A DNA stretch of 64,000 nt. It comes from JAAYYY01 sp964602995. GTDB lineage: Bacteria > Chloroflexota > Anaerolineae > Promineifilales > Promineifilaceae. Below are positions 1-8,649 of this stretch, piece by piece. Location of the stretch: positions 1 through 64,000 of the forward strand of contig CAZRTM010000002.1 of NCBI GenBank assembly GCA_964602995.1. The letters are read 5' to 3'. The notes beneath the pieces are model-generated. The model did no database searches. It worked only from the letters and a program-made list of their open reading frames with translations, and was not told where the DNA came from. Position numbers and translations under genes: made by a program. Numbering within the stretch: position 1 is the stretch's first letter; each line of letters opens with the position of its first letter.

Positions 1-189
1 GTTGAGATTGCGGATGATGGCCGTGGCTTTGACGTGGAGAACCGGCCGCAGACGACAGGGCATGGTCTGGCCAACATGCGGGAACGGGCTGAGGAGCTTG
101 GGGGTACCTTCGAAGTTGAGTCAGCGCCCGGTGAAGGCACGACTGTTCGCATGTGTGTACGGCTAGATAGGGCGATCCTCAGAAGCTAG
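1..189 (+). CDS. Sensor histidine kinase, C-terminal fragment (partial at window start)
   Basis: An open frame runs in from the left edge and ends at TAG 187-189, giving the last 62 residues of a protein. It contains the ATP-binding G1 box (DDGRGFD) and the G2 box (HGLANMRERAEELGG), then a final strand (SAPGEGTTVRM). This layout is the HATPase_c domain of NarL/DegS-type two-component sensor kinases, in which the G2 box continues directly into NMRERA. The kinase would phosphorylate a response regulator encoded to the left. Sensor and dimerisation regions lie outside the window, so the signal is unknown. The family call is secure from the two boxes. Confidence 0.85.
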   Translation, partial: VEIADDGRGFDVENRPQTTGHGLANMRERAEELGGTFEVESAPGEGTTVRMCVRLDRAILRS

Positions 190-222
190 CACTGTGGGTC
201 GTCTGGATTCTGCGCGCTGACG

Positions 223-756
223 TTACAGAATGGGCGGCGTTACGATGATGAGATAGCGAACGATGCCATTGCCGTACGCGCGCAGGCTGCGAAGCATAGG
301 CCCTTCGAAGTAAATGGAGTCTCCCGCTTCCAGCGTATAGATCTGATCCACCAGACCTACCTCTAGCTTGCCTTCCAGAACGAAGATACACTCTTCAGTA
401 TCTTGATGGTGGATAATTGGGATGCTACCATCGCCGGGATCGAGGCTGGCCAGAACCACTTCCATCTTCTTATTGAGTGGTGAAAGCAGCTCGTAAGTGA
501 CGTTGGACCCGGTGATTAACTTGCGCCGCCGGTTATGGCGGACAACTCGTTCCTCTCCTTCCGGTTCCAACAGAAAGAAGAACAGCGGTTCGTCCAGCGC
601 CTGAGCGATTGCGCGTAAGGAGTCGATAGACGGGCTGGCAAGATTCCGTTCTACCTGACTGATAAAACTGGCCGTCAATCCCACTTCGCTTGCCAGATCA
701 CGTAAGCTCATCCCCAGTTGCTTTCTTCGTTGCCTGATTCGTTCACCAATTTCCAT
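223..756 (-). CDS. XRE-family transcriptional regulator with C-terminal cupin domain
   Basis: The 177-residue protein has a helix-turn-helix of the lambda-Cro/XRE type (about residues 6-60, with SLRDLASEVGLTASFISQVE as the recognition region). A small cupin_2 barrel follows at about 105-172 (HHQDTEECIFVLEG and LEAGDSIYFEG motifs). Regulators of this architecture (PuuR/SutR type) usually sense a small molecule with the cupin and control a neighbouring catabolic or transport operon. It is divergent from the LLM oxidoreductase/ABC importer run starting at 1075, which makes it the likely local regulator. That role is inferred from position only. The ligand is unknown. Confidence 0.9.
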   Translation of the reverse strand: MEIGERIRQRRKQLGMSLRDLASEVGLTASFISQVERNLASPSIDSLRAIAQALDEPLFFFLLEPEGEERVVRHNRRRKLITGSNVTYELLSPLNKKMEVVLASLDPGDGSIPIIHHQDTEECIFVLEGKLEVGLVDQIYTLEAGDSIYFEGPMLRSLRAYGNGIVRYLIIVTPPIL

Positions 757-892
757 CAGTCTTTTCGTTTTCTCCCTGCCCGTGCCAGGGCTGCTTCAGA
801 AGTAATAGAGAATGTTGCGTGCAAGAGAGCAGGTTTACCTCAAATAGAATAGATGATTGATCAACGCTTGGGCACATGCCGGTAGCCGAATG

Positions 893-920
893 ATGGTTTT
901 CCCGCCCAGGAAAAAACCAT
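893..920. promoter_or_regulatory. Inverted repeat in divergent intergenic region, possible operator
   Basis: The 318-bp region between the XRE-cupin gene and the LLM oxidoreductase contains a perfect 8-bp inverted repeat, ATGGTTTT / AAAACCAT, with a 12-base spacer. It lies about 40 bp upstream of the predicted promoter at 958-986. It could be an operator for the divergent XRE-cupin regulator, or a terminator-like hairpin. No further gene is visible in 757-1074. Confidence 0.3.
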
Positions 921-957
921 TTGTGTAAATGCACTTCACAAGAGCCGTCTTTTTAAA

Positions 958-986
958 TTGACGTTAATCATCGACTGTGCTACAAA
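958..986 (+). promoter_or_regulatory. Putative sigma70-type promoter of the LLM/importer operon
   Basis: TTGACG at 958-963 and TACAAA at 981-986 are separated by exactly 17 bases. They lie about 90 bp upstream of the ATG at 1075. The -35 box matches consensus at 5 of 6 positions and the -10 box at 4 of 6. Confidence 0.5.
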
Positions 987-1074
987 GATATACGACTTTA
1001 CCGCAAACCGCAAAACATCGAAGCAAAACTGTCGCGAAAGTTCAGAATAACAGATTACACAACGGGGAAGAGGA

Positions 1075-2055
1075 ATGAAACTGGGGATTGAACTTATTCC
1101 CGATATGCCCGTAGGCGAAGCCATCGAGACGGCGCGTCGTGCGGAGGCTTTAGGCTATAGTACCTGTCTGATTGCAGACGAGGGCTTCATGCACGATGTC
1201 TATTTGTTGCTTGGTGCGGTTGCCCAGCATACGTCCAAATTGAGGCTGGGGCCGGTGACCAATAGTTATACGCGCCATCCGGCAGTGACTGCGGTTGCTA
1301 TGGCCACTCTCAGCGAGATGACGGGTGGGCGCGCCGTATTGACGTTGGTTGCCGGCGGCTCATATGTGTTGCAGCCGATGGGAATCGAACGGCAGGCTCC
1401 TCTGAGCATAGTGCAGGAGTCGGTTGAGATGATGCGCCGCTTGTGGAGCGGGGAACGAGTCTACTGGGAAGGGAAGCAATTTCAGCTTGCCGGCGCGCAA
1501 ATTTCGGGTGGGCCATTTGACATTCCGATCTGGATTGCGGCGCGAGGGCCGAAGATGCTGCAGATGAGTGGGGCGGTGGCGGATGGCGTTTTGCTGATGG
1601 TCAAGTCTGATCTGGCCGACGCAGTAGAGTTGATTGAGCAGGGTAGCGCCGGTCGCGAACAACGGCCGGAGCGCATCTACCTGGATCGCTTCGCGTATAC
1701 GCCTGAACTCCTATCGGCAACGGCTTCGTTCTTCCCACACGTCATTGCTGACAGCCCAATTCGCCAGCTTCGCGGCTTTCTGGAGGAGGACGAGATTGTG
1801 CGCATTCGTACCACCATTGAGAAAGATGGCTACGCTGCAGCGGCAGAGCTGATTACACCAAAGATGATCCAGGGATATAAAATTGCCGGGTCCCCCGAGG
1901 AGTGTAGCGACCAGTTTGCCGCGCTGGTCGCAGAGCATGAACTGGATAGTTTCATCCTTAATATTGTTTCAGGCGGGCTTGAGAGCAATACAAAGTTGAT
2001 GGAAGACGTGTTGGCCATCATCGATGATGCCGGAATAAGCATCGATGGGCCATAG
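1075..2055 (+). CDS. LLM-class (luciferase-like) flavin/F420-dependent oxidoreductase
   Basis: The 326-residue protein matches the bacterial luciferase/F420-dependent reductase TIM-barrel family. Visible signatures are an N-terminal MKLGIELIPD strand, RRAEALGYSTCLIAD, RLGPVTNSYTRHPAVTA, GRAVLTLVAGGS and the C-terminal IAGSPEECSDQFAAL. The closest architecture is the F420-dependent methylene-tetrahydromethanopterin reductase (Mer)-like branch, but cofactor (F420 or FMN) and substrate cannot be read from sequence. The ATG at 1075 follows an AG-rich ribosome site (GGGGAAGAGG). It leads a co-directional run with the BMP importer, 18 bp upstream of the ATPase gene. It may act on the imported compound, or with the cyclohydrolase homologue at 7672; both ideas are inference. 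Confidence 0.8.
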   Translation: MKLGIELIPDMPVGEAIETARRAEALGYSTCLIADEGFMHDVYLLLGAVAQHTSKLRLGPVTNSYTRHPAVTAVAMATLSEMTGGRAVLTLVAGGSYVLQPMGIERQAPLSIVQESVEMMRRLWSGERVYWEGKQFQLAGAQISGGPFDIPIWIAARGPKMLQMSGAVADGVLLMVKSDLADAVELIEQGSAGREQRPERIYLDRFAYTPELLSATASFFPHVIADSPIRQLRGFLEEDEIVRIRTTIEKDGYAAAAELITPKMIQGYKIAGSPEECSDQFAALVAEHELDSFILNIVSGGLESNTKLMEDVLAIIDDAGISIDGP

Positions 2056-2073
2056 TCGCAGGACCAAGTTGAG

Positions 2074-3630
2074 ATGACTACTGCTCCATATCTCGAATTT
2101 CGCAACATCATAAAAACATTTCCCGGCGTTCGCGCCCTGGATGGGATCAACCTGCAGATCCGGCGCGGTGAGGTTCATGCCCTGCTCGGGGAGAACGGTG
2201 CGGGCAAAACCACGTTGATGAACATCCTCTATGGCCTCTATGACCAGGACAGTGGCGAGATTTTCCTCGAAGGCCAGGAGCTGAAGGACAACACGCCACG
2301 CAAAGCGATAGAACGCGGCGTGGGCATGATTCACCAACACTTCATGCTGATTCCGGTCTTTAGCGTGCTTGAAAACCTGATTCTGGGACGTGGGACAGAC
2401 AGGCCGCCGTTTATCGAATTTGAAGCACGTCGCCGTGAAATCGAAAAGATTGCGCGCCGTTTTAATATCGAGATTGATCTGGACGCGCCGGTGGAGACGT
2501 TGAGCGTGGGTGTGCAGCAAAAGGTTGAAATCCTGAAGGCGCTCTATAAGGGGGCAAAGCTCCTGATTCTGGATGAGCCTACGTCGGTTCTGACGCCGCA
2601 GGAGTGTCAGGACTTTTTTGAGATGCTCCTGGAGCTGCGCGATGTGGGAACCACGATTATTTTTATTACGCACAAGCTGAACGAGGCGCTGCAGATAAGC
2701 GATCGCATCACGGTTCTACGTGATGGCCAGTTGATTGACACACTGGAAACCAGGGCCACCAACCCCCGTGAGCTGTCGCGGTTGATGGTTGGGCGCAGCG
2801 TCCGTTTCGAAGTGGATAAAGCAGAGGCCCGGCCGGGTGCAACGGTGCTGGAACTGGAGCGGGTATCGCTGGTCGACGATGGCGACAAGCAACTGTTGCA
2901 AGACATCAGCCTCACCGTGCGCGAGGGTGAGATATTTGGGCTTGCCGGCGTCGATGGCAACGGGCAGAACGAGCTGGCGGCTGTCGTTAGCGGGCTGCTG
3001 CGCCCGACGTCGGGCACGATCCGCCTTTTCGATCAGGATGTCACAGTGAAGCAAACGCGCGACCTGATCGAGATGGGATTGGCCTTTATCCCTTCTGACC
3101 GCCGGAGGCACGGCCTGGTGGCTGATTTTTCGGTTGCCGAAAACTTCATTCTGGAGACCTATTACCAGCCACCATTTACGCGAGGCTTCCGGCTGGACGG
3201 AAGGCGGATTAAGGAGCACGCTAAACGGCTGATCGGCGAATATGACGTGCGCACCCCGAACAGCGAAATTCCAGTAGTACATCTGTCGGGCGGCAACCAA
3301 CAGAAAGTGATCCTTGGCCGGGAGCTATCGCGGGAGCCGCGATTCCTGCTGGTGTTGCAGCCGACCTGGGGTCTGGATGTGGGAGCGATTGAGTTCGTGC
3401 ACCAACAACTTCTAAATGCGCGCAACAGAGGCGTCGCTATCTTGTTGATTTCAACCGAGCTTGAGGAGCTGCGCTCCCTCAGCGACCGCCTGGCTGTCAT
3501 TCATAGCGGCCGCATTATGGGCGAAGTTGACCCGACCACGGCCACTGTCGAGACCATTGGGTTGATGATGGCCGGTACAGAACTATCAATGATTGAAGAG
3601 GAGCAGGAGGGTAGCGCTATTCGTTCTTAA
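2074..3630 (+). CDS. BMP-family ABC importer, duplicated ATP-binding subunit
   Basis: The 518-residue cytoplasmic ATPase has two fused ABC domains, as in nucleoside (NupO/YufO) and simple-sugar importers. Domain 1 has Walker A GENGAGKT (39-46), signature LSVGVQQK and Walker B LLILDEPTS. Domain 2 has a degenerate Walker A (GVDGNGQNE), signature LSGGNQQK, and a Walker B in which the catalytic Glu is Gln (LLVLQPTWGLD). That substitution is common in this subfamily, so only the first site is expected to hydrolyse ATP efficiently. The lipoprotein and two permeases follow, giving a complete importer. Known substrates of this family are mostly nucleosides, purines and related compounds. Confidence 0.92.
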   Translation: MTTAPYLEFRNIIKTFPGVRALDGINLQIRRGEVHALLGENGAGKTTLMNILYGLYDQDSGEIFLEGQELKDNTPRKAIERGVGMIHQHFMLIPVFSVLENLILGRGTDRPPFIEFEARRREIEKIARRFNIEIDLDAPVETLSVGVQQKVEILKALYKGAKLLILDEPTSVLTPQECQDFFEMLLELRDVGTTIIFITHKLNEALQISDRITVLRDGQLIDTLETRATNPRELSRLMVGRSVRFEVDKAEARPGATVLELERVSLVDDGDKQLLQDISLTVREGEIFGLAGVDGNGQNELAAVVSGLLRPTSGTIRLFDQDVTVKQTRDLIEMGLAFIPSDRRRHGLVADFSVAENFILETYYQPPFTRGFRLDGRRIKEHAKRLIGEYDVRTPNSEIPVVHLSGGNQQKVILGRELSREPRFLLVLQPTWGLDVGAIEFVHQQLLNARNRGVAILLISTELEELRSLSDRLAVIHSGRIMGEVDPTTATVETIGLMMAGTELSMIEEEQEGSAIRS

Positions 3631-3694
3631 TAGAGGTCATAGATGGCATTTCAACTCATTGATACTATTTTGAAAGAAGAAGAGGAGGCTTGAA

Positions 3695-4780
3695 TTGTAT
3701 AAGAAAAGATTGCCCACGTTACTGATTTTGGTCCTGTTGCTCGCGCTCGCCGCAGCCTGCACGGGTTCGCCGGCGGCGGAGGAACCCGCCGCCGAGGCGC
3801 CTGCTGAAGAACAGGCGGAGGAACCTGCTGCCGAAGAGGCGGCTGAGGAAGCCGGGGGCGAAGAGGCTGCTGACAACGGCGACGCTTTACGTGTGGCACT
3901 GATGCTGCCCGGTTCCATCCAGGATATGGGCTGGAATCAGGAAGGATACAACGCCTTGATGAAAGCCCGTGATGAGTACGGCGCTGAAGTCAGCTTTCAG
4001 GAAAGTGTAGCGGTGGCCGAGGCACGGGACGTTCTGCGCAATTACGCTGCTGAAGGTTATAACCTGGTTATTGCCCATGACCTGTACTTCACGGACGCCA
4101 TCCTTGAAGTCGCGCCTGATTTCCCTGACGTTATGTTCGGCATCTCCGGTGGCTACTCTGCTGAACTAGAGAATATGGTTGCTGTTGCTGCTACCGACTG
4201 GGAATCCACTTATCTGGCGGGTACACTCGCAGGGCTGGTCACGGAGTCGAATCAGGTCGGCATCCTGACAGCGACTGATTCACCAATTGCGCAGCGGATG
4301 GCGAAGAGCTTTGAGCTGGGCGCTCTGGCAGTGAACCCTGACGTGAAGGCTTCGCACGCTTTCGTGGGCAGTTGGGATGACGTCGTGAAGGGCAAAGAGC
4401 TGGTGAAGTCGATGGTCAGCCAGGGTGTAGACGTAGTGTACACTCAGAGTGGTCAGGTGAATGTGGGCGCTGTGGAAGCGGCGGCTGAAGAAGGTATTCT
4501 GGCCATTGGGTCGATTGTCGACATGTCGGATGTGGCGCCGGACACCGTTGTCAGCAGCGCCGTGGCTTCGCCCGGTGGCTACGTCGATTACATGATCACC
4601 CGCTATCTGGACGGCACGCTTGAGCCGGGCGTCTACCGGCTGGGTGTTGCCGACGGCATTGAGGACCTGGCTCCTTATCATAACTTTGAAGACAAATTGC
4701 CCCAGGAAGTTAAAGACCGCGTGGCGGAAATTCGCCAGGCGCTGATCGACGGCGAAATCGAAGAGCCGACCCTGGACTAG
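3695..4780 (+). CDS. BMP-family ABC transporter substrate-binding lipoprotein
   Basis: The 361-residue secreted lipoprotein has a signal peptide ending in the lipobox LAAAC (Cys22). An Ala/Glu/Pro-rich flexible linker (about 25-62) then leads to a BMP/PnrA-type binding domain (VALMLPGSIQDMGWNQEGYN, ISGGYSAELENMVAVAATDW, ITRYLDGTLEPGVYRLG). The start is TTG at 3695, chosen because a perfect AGGAGG (3683-3688) sits 6 bases upstream and the signal peptide begins there. BMP proteins bind nucleosides or purine-like ligands. It lies between the ATPase and the permeases. A strong stem-loop follows the gene and may favour its expression over the permeases. Confidence 0.92.
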   Translation: MYKKRLPTLLILVLLLALAAACTGSPAAEEPAAEAPAEEQAEEPAAEEAAEEAGGEEAADNGDALRVALMLPGSIQDMGWNQEGYNALMKARDEYGAEVSFQESVAVAEARDVLRNYAAEGYNLVIAHDLYFTDAILEVAPDFPDVMFGISGGYSAELENMVAVAATDWESTYLAGTLAGLVTESNQVGILTATDSPIAQRMAKSFELGALAVNPDVKASHAFVGSWDDVVKGKELVKSMVSQGVDVVYTQSGQVNVGAVEAAAEEGILAIGSIVDMSDVAPDTVVSSAVASPGGYVDYMITRYLDGTLEPGVYRLGVADGIEDLAPYHNFEDKLPQEVKDRVAEIRQALIDGEIEEPTLD

Positions 4781-4801
4781 GCGTAGGTTTAAATGAACGT
4801 T

Positions 4802-4839
4802 GGCCGGCTGGCGGCACAACAGGTCGCCAGCCGGCCTTT
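4802..4839 (+). terminator. Strong stem-loop after binding-protein gene (partial terminator or mRNA stabiliser)
   Basis: Arms 4802-4813 (GGCCGGCTGGCG) and 4825-4836 form a perfect 12-bp stem with an 11-base loop, followed by only TTT. It sits between the binding protein and the first permease of one operon. It is therefore more likely a partial terminator or RNase-blocking hairpin than a full stop. Confidence 0.6.
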
Positions 4840-4897
4840 GTACAGGGTGAGGAGTTAGTTTAGTTGTAGAGGTATATCAACCGGGAGAGACAGAGGG

Positions 4898-5992
4898 ATG
4901 CAACTTGAACTACCCGCCCCAGGATGGCGGAGTTTTCGTAAATTGATGACTGCCAGCGAGGGAATGGTTTCTTTCGGCATCTCCCTTGCGGCCATCATCT
5001 TCGCCCTTGGCGTGGGTGCGATCCTGATTCTGATGGCCGGAATCAATCCATTAGAAGCTTATGCTTATCTTGTAAAAGGGACGTTGGGAAACACCTATGG
5101 CATCGGCGAAACCCTGGCCCGTTTCATCCCTTTGGCTTTCACCGGTGTCGGCTTCTCAATGGCTTACCAGGCCGGCTTTTTCAATGTCGGCGCTGAAGGG
5201 CAGCTTTATCTGGGCGCCCTGGGCGCTGTGATCGCCGGTGTCATGGTACCAGAACTTCCGGCCGTCTTGCACATTCCTCTTGCCTTGATGGCGGGCGCCA
5301 TCGCCGGCGCGTTGTGGGCGCAGATAGCCGGCCTGCTTAAAATTTACCTGGGAGCGGACGAGCTGATCAACACGATGATGCTCAATTACGTGGCCGTATT
5401 GCTCGTCTCACTCCTGGTGCAGACCGTGCTCCGTGATACGAGTAGCATGACCTACCAGTCAGAGGCAATCCCGGCATCGACGCGGCTGCCCGCTATTATA
5501 TCGGGCACTCCGCTGCACTTCGGTTTTGTGCTGGCCATCATTGCCGTCTTCGGCGTTCATTACTTAATGAAGCATACGCCGCTGGGTTACAAGCTGCGGG
5601 CCATCGGTCACAACCAGGATGCCGCTTCTTATGCCGGCATGGGCATCATTTCGGGTATGACGATGGCTGTCCTGATTTCCGGCGCTCTGGCAGGGCTTGG
5701 AGGCGCCGTAGAGCTGATGGGCACGCAATACAGGCTGCAGGCCGGTTTCTCTCCGGGCTACGGTTTTGATGGCATTGGTGTGGCCATCATGGGTAAGAAG
5801 CACCCGGCGGGACTGCTCCTCGCGGCGCTGCTCTTTGCCATGATCCGCGTAGGAACTGGGGCCATGCAACGGGGCATCGGTGTGCCTGCCCCTCTGCTTT
5901 CTGTTATTCAGGGTATGATTATCGTCGCCGTTGTGGCCAGTGATTATCTGATCCGCAAACGGGCGCAACGCCTGGTAGGAGGGAAAGCCTGA
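4898..5992 (+). CDS. BMP-family ABC importer permease 1
   Basis: The 364-residue integral membrane protein has many hydrophobic helices and the family signatures GETLARFIPLAFTGVGFS, AGFFNVGAEGQLYLGALGAV and LRAIGHNQDAASYAGM. The last resembles the coupling loop that contacts the ATPase. It corresponds to NupP/YufP-type permeases, which pair with a second smaller permease. The ATG at 4898 follows a GAGAGACAGAGGG ribosome site. The stop is 1 bp before the next permease start, so the pair is translationally linked. Confidence 0.92.
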   Translation: MQLELPAPGWRSFRKLMTASEGMVSFGISLAAIIFALGVGAILILMAGINPLEAYAYLVKGTLGNTYGIGETLARFIPLAFTGVGFSMAYQAGFFNVGAEGQLYLGALGAVIAGVMVPELPAVLHIPLALMAGAIAGALWAQIAGLLKIYLGADELINTMMLNYVAVLLVSLLVQTVLRDTSSMTYQSEAIPASTRLPAIISGTPLHFGFVLAIIAVFGVHYLMKHTPLGYKLRAIGHNQDAASYAGMGIISGMTMAVLISGALAGLGGAVELMGTQYRLQAGFSPGYGFDGIGVAIMGKKHPAGLLLAALLFAMIRVGTGAMQRGIGVPAPLLSVIQGMIIVAVVASDYLIRKRAQRLVGGKA

Positions 5993-5993
5993 G

Positions 5994-6929
5994 ATGGATA
6001 ATCTGATACTCTCGGCGACCATCGTCACCTGGCTGGCAATGTCTGTGCGGCTGGCGACGCCTCTGCTATTTACGGCGCTGGGTGGGCTGGTGGCCCAAAA
6101 GTCGGGCGTGTTCAACTTTGCGCTGGAAGGCATGATGTTGATGGGCGCCTTCTTCGGTTTCGTTGGCACGCTGGTTAGCGGCAGCCCCTGGATTGGTCTG
6201 TTGTGCGCGATCCTGGCAGGGGGCATTATGGGCCTTATGTTGGCCTTCACCTCTGTGACGCTCGGCGTCAGTCAGCTCGTCGTGGGCATTGGTATGAGCA
6301 TCTTCGCCACTGGTTTTACCGGATACTTCTACCGCCTGATGCAACGGGGACCCAGGGCAGGCGAGACTATTAAGAACCTGACGTCGCTGCAGATCCCTGT
6401 GCTCAGTGATTTGCCCATCATCGGCCCTATCCTGTTCCAGCACAATATTCTCGTGTACCTGGGGTTTGTGCTGGTGGTGGTCATCGCCCTCATCTTTTAC
6501 AAGACGCCGGTTGGGCTTAGCCTGCGCGCTGTGGGCGAAAACCCACGAGTAGCGGATACGGTGGGCATCCGGGTCCACCGCATGCGCTACATGACCGTGA
6601 TTTTCAGCGGCGCCCTGGCTGGAATGGGCGGCGCTTTCCTGACCCTGACTCAGGTCAGCCGCTTTCTCGAAAACCTCGTAGATGGGCGTGGATGGATAGC
6701 GCTTGCTGCCGTCATCCTGGGCAAATATAACCCCTGGGGTGTGCTGGCAGCCTGCCTCCTTTTCGGCGCGGCTGATGCCCTGCAGATGCAGCTACAAATC
6801 ATTGGCGTTGAGATTCCGCACCAGATTTTGCTCATGACCCCCTATATAATGGCCATGCTGGCGCTCGCCGGTGTTGTCGGTCGCGTGCGTGGTCCTGCAG
6901 GCCAGGGCCAACCGTACTTCAAATCGTGA
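5994..6929 (+). CDS. BMP-family ABC importer permease 2
   Basis: The 311-residue membrane permease starts 1 bp after the stop of permease 1. Family signatures include RLATPLLFTALGGLVAQKSG, VFNFALEGMMLMGAFFG and LRAVGENPRVADTVGI. It forms the heterodimeric channel with the preceding subunit, as in NupQ/YufQ. The ATG is preceded by AGGAGGGAAAG inside the end of the upstream gene. With the ATPase and lipoprotein it completes the importer. Confidence 0.92.
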   Translation: MDNLILSATIVTWLAMSVRLATPLLFTALGGLVAQKSGVFNFALEGMMLMGAFFGFVGTLVSGSPWIGLLCAILAGGIMGLMLAFTSVTLGVSQLVVGIGMSIFATGFTGYFYRLMQRGPRAGETIKNLTSLQIPVLSDLPIIGPILFQHNILVYLGFVLVVVIALIFYKTPVGLSLRAVGENPRVADTVGIRVHRMRYMTVIFSGALAGMGGAFLTLTQVSRFLENLVDGRGWIALAAVILGKYNPWGVLAACLLFGAADALQMQLQIIGVEIPHQILLMTPYIMAMLALAGVVGRVRGPAGQGQPYFKS

Positions 6930-6956
6930 TAGTGTAGTGTTTGTGTTGATGCAACT

Positions 6957-7541
6957 ATGTCTGAAAAGAAGCGTTTTTTCCTGACCTTCGATGGCGCCCC
7001 TAATCCACCGGGCACTGACAATATCTTAGAGGTGTTGGCGCGCCATCAGGCGCCTGCCACCTTCTTTATGGAGGGTCGTCGCCTGGAAACGGAAGCCGAG
7101 TGCGCGCGCCGCGTGCTGGAGGCCGGGCATGATGTGGGCAACCACACCTATAACCACCCGACGTTTGACACCATCTCGTTGCAGGAGCTGGTGGAAGAAG
7201 TGGAACTCACAGATGAGATCCTTGAAGCGGAGCTGGGCTTCCGGCCCACATTGCTGAGACCTCCGTTTGGTACGCTGACGGCTGAGTCGGAGACTGCTTT
7301 GCTGGAGAGGGGTTATACGATTGTCCTCTGGAGCTACAGCATTCGTGACTGGGAGGGGCCAGATGCCGAATCGATCGCGCAGCGCTTGTTGAGCCAGGCG
7401 CGCGGCGAGGCGATTGTCGTCTTTCACGACCGAGTGACCTGGAACCCCGACGTTCTGGAGATAGTTATTCCTGCCTTGCGTGAGCAGGGCTACACATTTG
7501 CCAAAATCTCCGAGATCGCCAACGGTGGCGTAATCCGCTAG
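6957..7541 (+). CDS. NodB-fold polysaccharide deacetylase-like protein with altered metal motif
   Basis: The 194-residue single-domain protein has no signal peptide, so it is probably cytoplasmic. It has the five NodB motifs: TFDGAP (10-15), HTYNHP with His63 and His67, RPPFG (101-105), RDW (130-132) and VFHD (His157). In the canonical TFDDGP motif the second Asp binds the catalytic metal; here it is Gly, although the two His ligands remain. Related folds include carbohydrate deacetylases and the allantoinase PuuE. A cytoplasmic protein beside a purine-type importer suggests a small-molecule amide hydrolase rather than a cell-wall enzyme, but that is inference. Confidence 0.8.
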   Translation: MSEKKRFFLTFDGAPNPPGTDNILEVLARHQAPATFFMEGRRLETEAECARRVLEAGHDVGNHTYNHPTFDTISLQELVEEVELTDEILEAELGFRPTLLRPPFGTLTAESETALLERGYTIVLWSYSIRDWEGPDAESIAQRLLSQARGEAIVVFHDRVTWNPDVLEIVIPALREQGYTFAKISEIANGGVIR

Positions 7542-7671
7542 TACTTATTGTTGCCACGAGAGCAATCTTTGGCATCGATCATTAACCATCGACTGCCATT
7601 GTTCTCGCCTACCTCTATTAACCTGACGCGGGCTGCGAGCCTGTGTATCAATTACATAAGGAGAAGTTTCG

Positions 7672-8649
7672 TTGTTTAGTGTTAACCAACAAGCAGTACG
7701 TATTGTAAAAGAAAAGATTCTGCCCTATGCCGAGCAGTTGAATTGCCGTGTGGTACCGTTGTCGAACGGCGCCACAGTCGTTGACATGGGCGTAGAGGCG
7801 CCAGGGGGCTGGCAGGCTGGCAAGCTCTTTACAGAGGCGATGATTGGCGGCATGGGTTATGTGGAATTTGGCCGGTTTCAGAAAGAGGATCTGGATCTGC
7901 CTTCCATCGACGTCTACATCGACCGCCCGCAGGAAGCGACCCTGAGCGCCCAATTTTCGGGCTGGAGAATTGAGGGCACGGAGAACCCGGACGGCATCGC
8001 TCCTATTGGCTCTGGCCCGGCGCGGGCGATTGCGCGTAGGGACATCTTCTCCCAGGCCTGGACCTATCAGGATATTCATCACGAGGCCGTCTTGGGTGCG
8101 CAGATTACACAGCTTCCGGATGAGGCGCTGGCGGAGGAGATCGCCGAGGCCTGTGGTATCGAGGTGCAGAATGTTTACATCCTGGCCGCGCGCACGGGCA
8201 GTCTGACCGGTCTTATTCAGGTCTGTTCCCGCACCGTGGAGGCCACTGTGTGGCGCATGGAGCGCAAAGGGTTCAATATCGCCAACATCCTCTCTGGCGC
8301 CGGCACCTGCCCCATTCCGCCGCCGGTGAAGGATGAGCTACAGGCAATGGATCGCGCCAATACGGCATTGCTCTATGGTGTGACCGTGCGCTACGTGGTG
8401 GATTGTGACGATAGCGAAATCGAAGAGGTCATCGACGTGCTCCCCTTCAACGCCTCGCGCCGTTATGGCGAACGGTTTATCGACCTCTTTGAGGAAGGGA
8501 ACCGCGATTTCTACGTTGTGGACAAGGACGTACACACGGTGGCTAGCTTCGAGATCACCAATTACAGAACCGGACGCGTTTTCAAGGCTGGCGACATTCG
8601 TGTTGACCAGCTCAAGGAATCGTTCTACCGGGACTGGATGAAGGAGTAA
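7672..8649 (+). CDS. mch: Methenyl-tetrahydromethanopterin cyclohydrolase (Mch) homologue
   Basis: The 325-residue protein matches Mch of methanogens and methylotrophs in length and in motifs including GGWQAGKLFTEAMIGGMG, the diagnostic GSGPARA, AARTGSLTGLIQVCSR, and GAGTCPIPPP followed by RANTALLYG. Mch hydrolyses 5,10-methenyl-H4MPT to the formyl compound in one-carbon metabolism. The start is TTG at 7672, with AAGGAG at 7658-7663. The stop abuts the ATG of the amidohydrolase (TAAATG), so the two are coupled. No other H4MPT gene is in the window, so an activity on another amidine or imidazoline-like ring is possible. The family is secure; the substrate is not. Confidence 0.85.
   Translation: MFSVNQQAVRIVKEKILPYAEQLNCRVVPLSNGATVVDMGVEAPGGWQAGKLFTEAMIGGMGYVEFGRFQKEDLDLPSIDVYIDRPQEATLSAQFSGWRIEGTENPDGIAPIGSGPARAIARRDIFSQAWTYQDIHHEAVLGAQITQLPDEALAEEIAEACGIEVQNVYILAARTGSLTGLIQVCSRTVEATVWRMERKGFNIANILSGAGTCPIPPPVKDELQAMDRANTALLYGVTVRYVVDCDDSEIEEVIDVLPFNASRRYGERFIDLFEEGNRDFYVVDKDVHTVASFEITNYRTGRVFKAGDIRVDQLKESFYRDWMKE

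Noticed and set aside
1969..2673. A 234-residue minus-strand frame opposite the ABC ATPase
   Set aside because: It has no recognisable domain and lies entirely within two well-supported plus-strand genes.
3637..3918. A Ser/Ala-rich protein on the minus strand opposite the BMP lipoprotein linker
   Set aside because: It is the complement of the Ala/Glu-rich linker, a typical low-complexity shadow.
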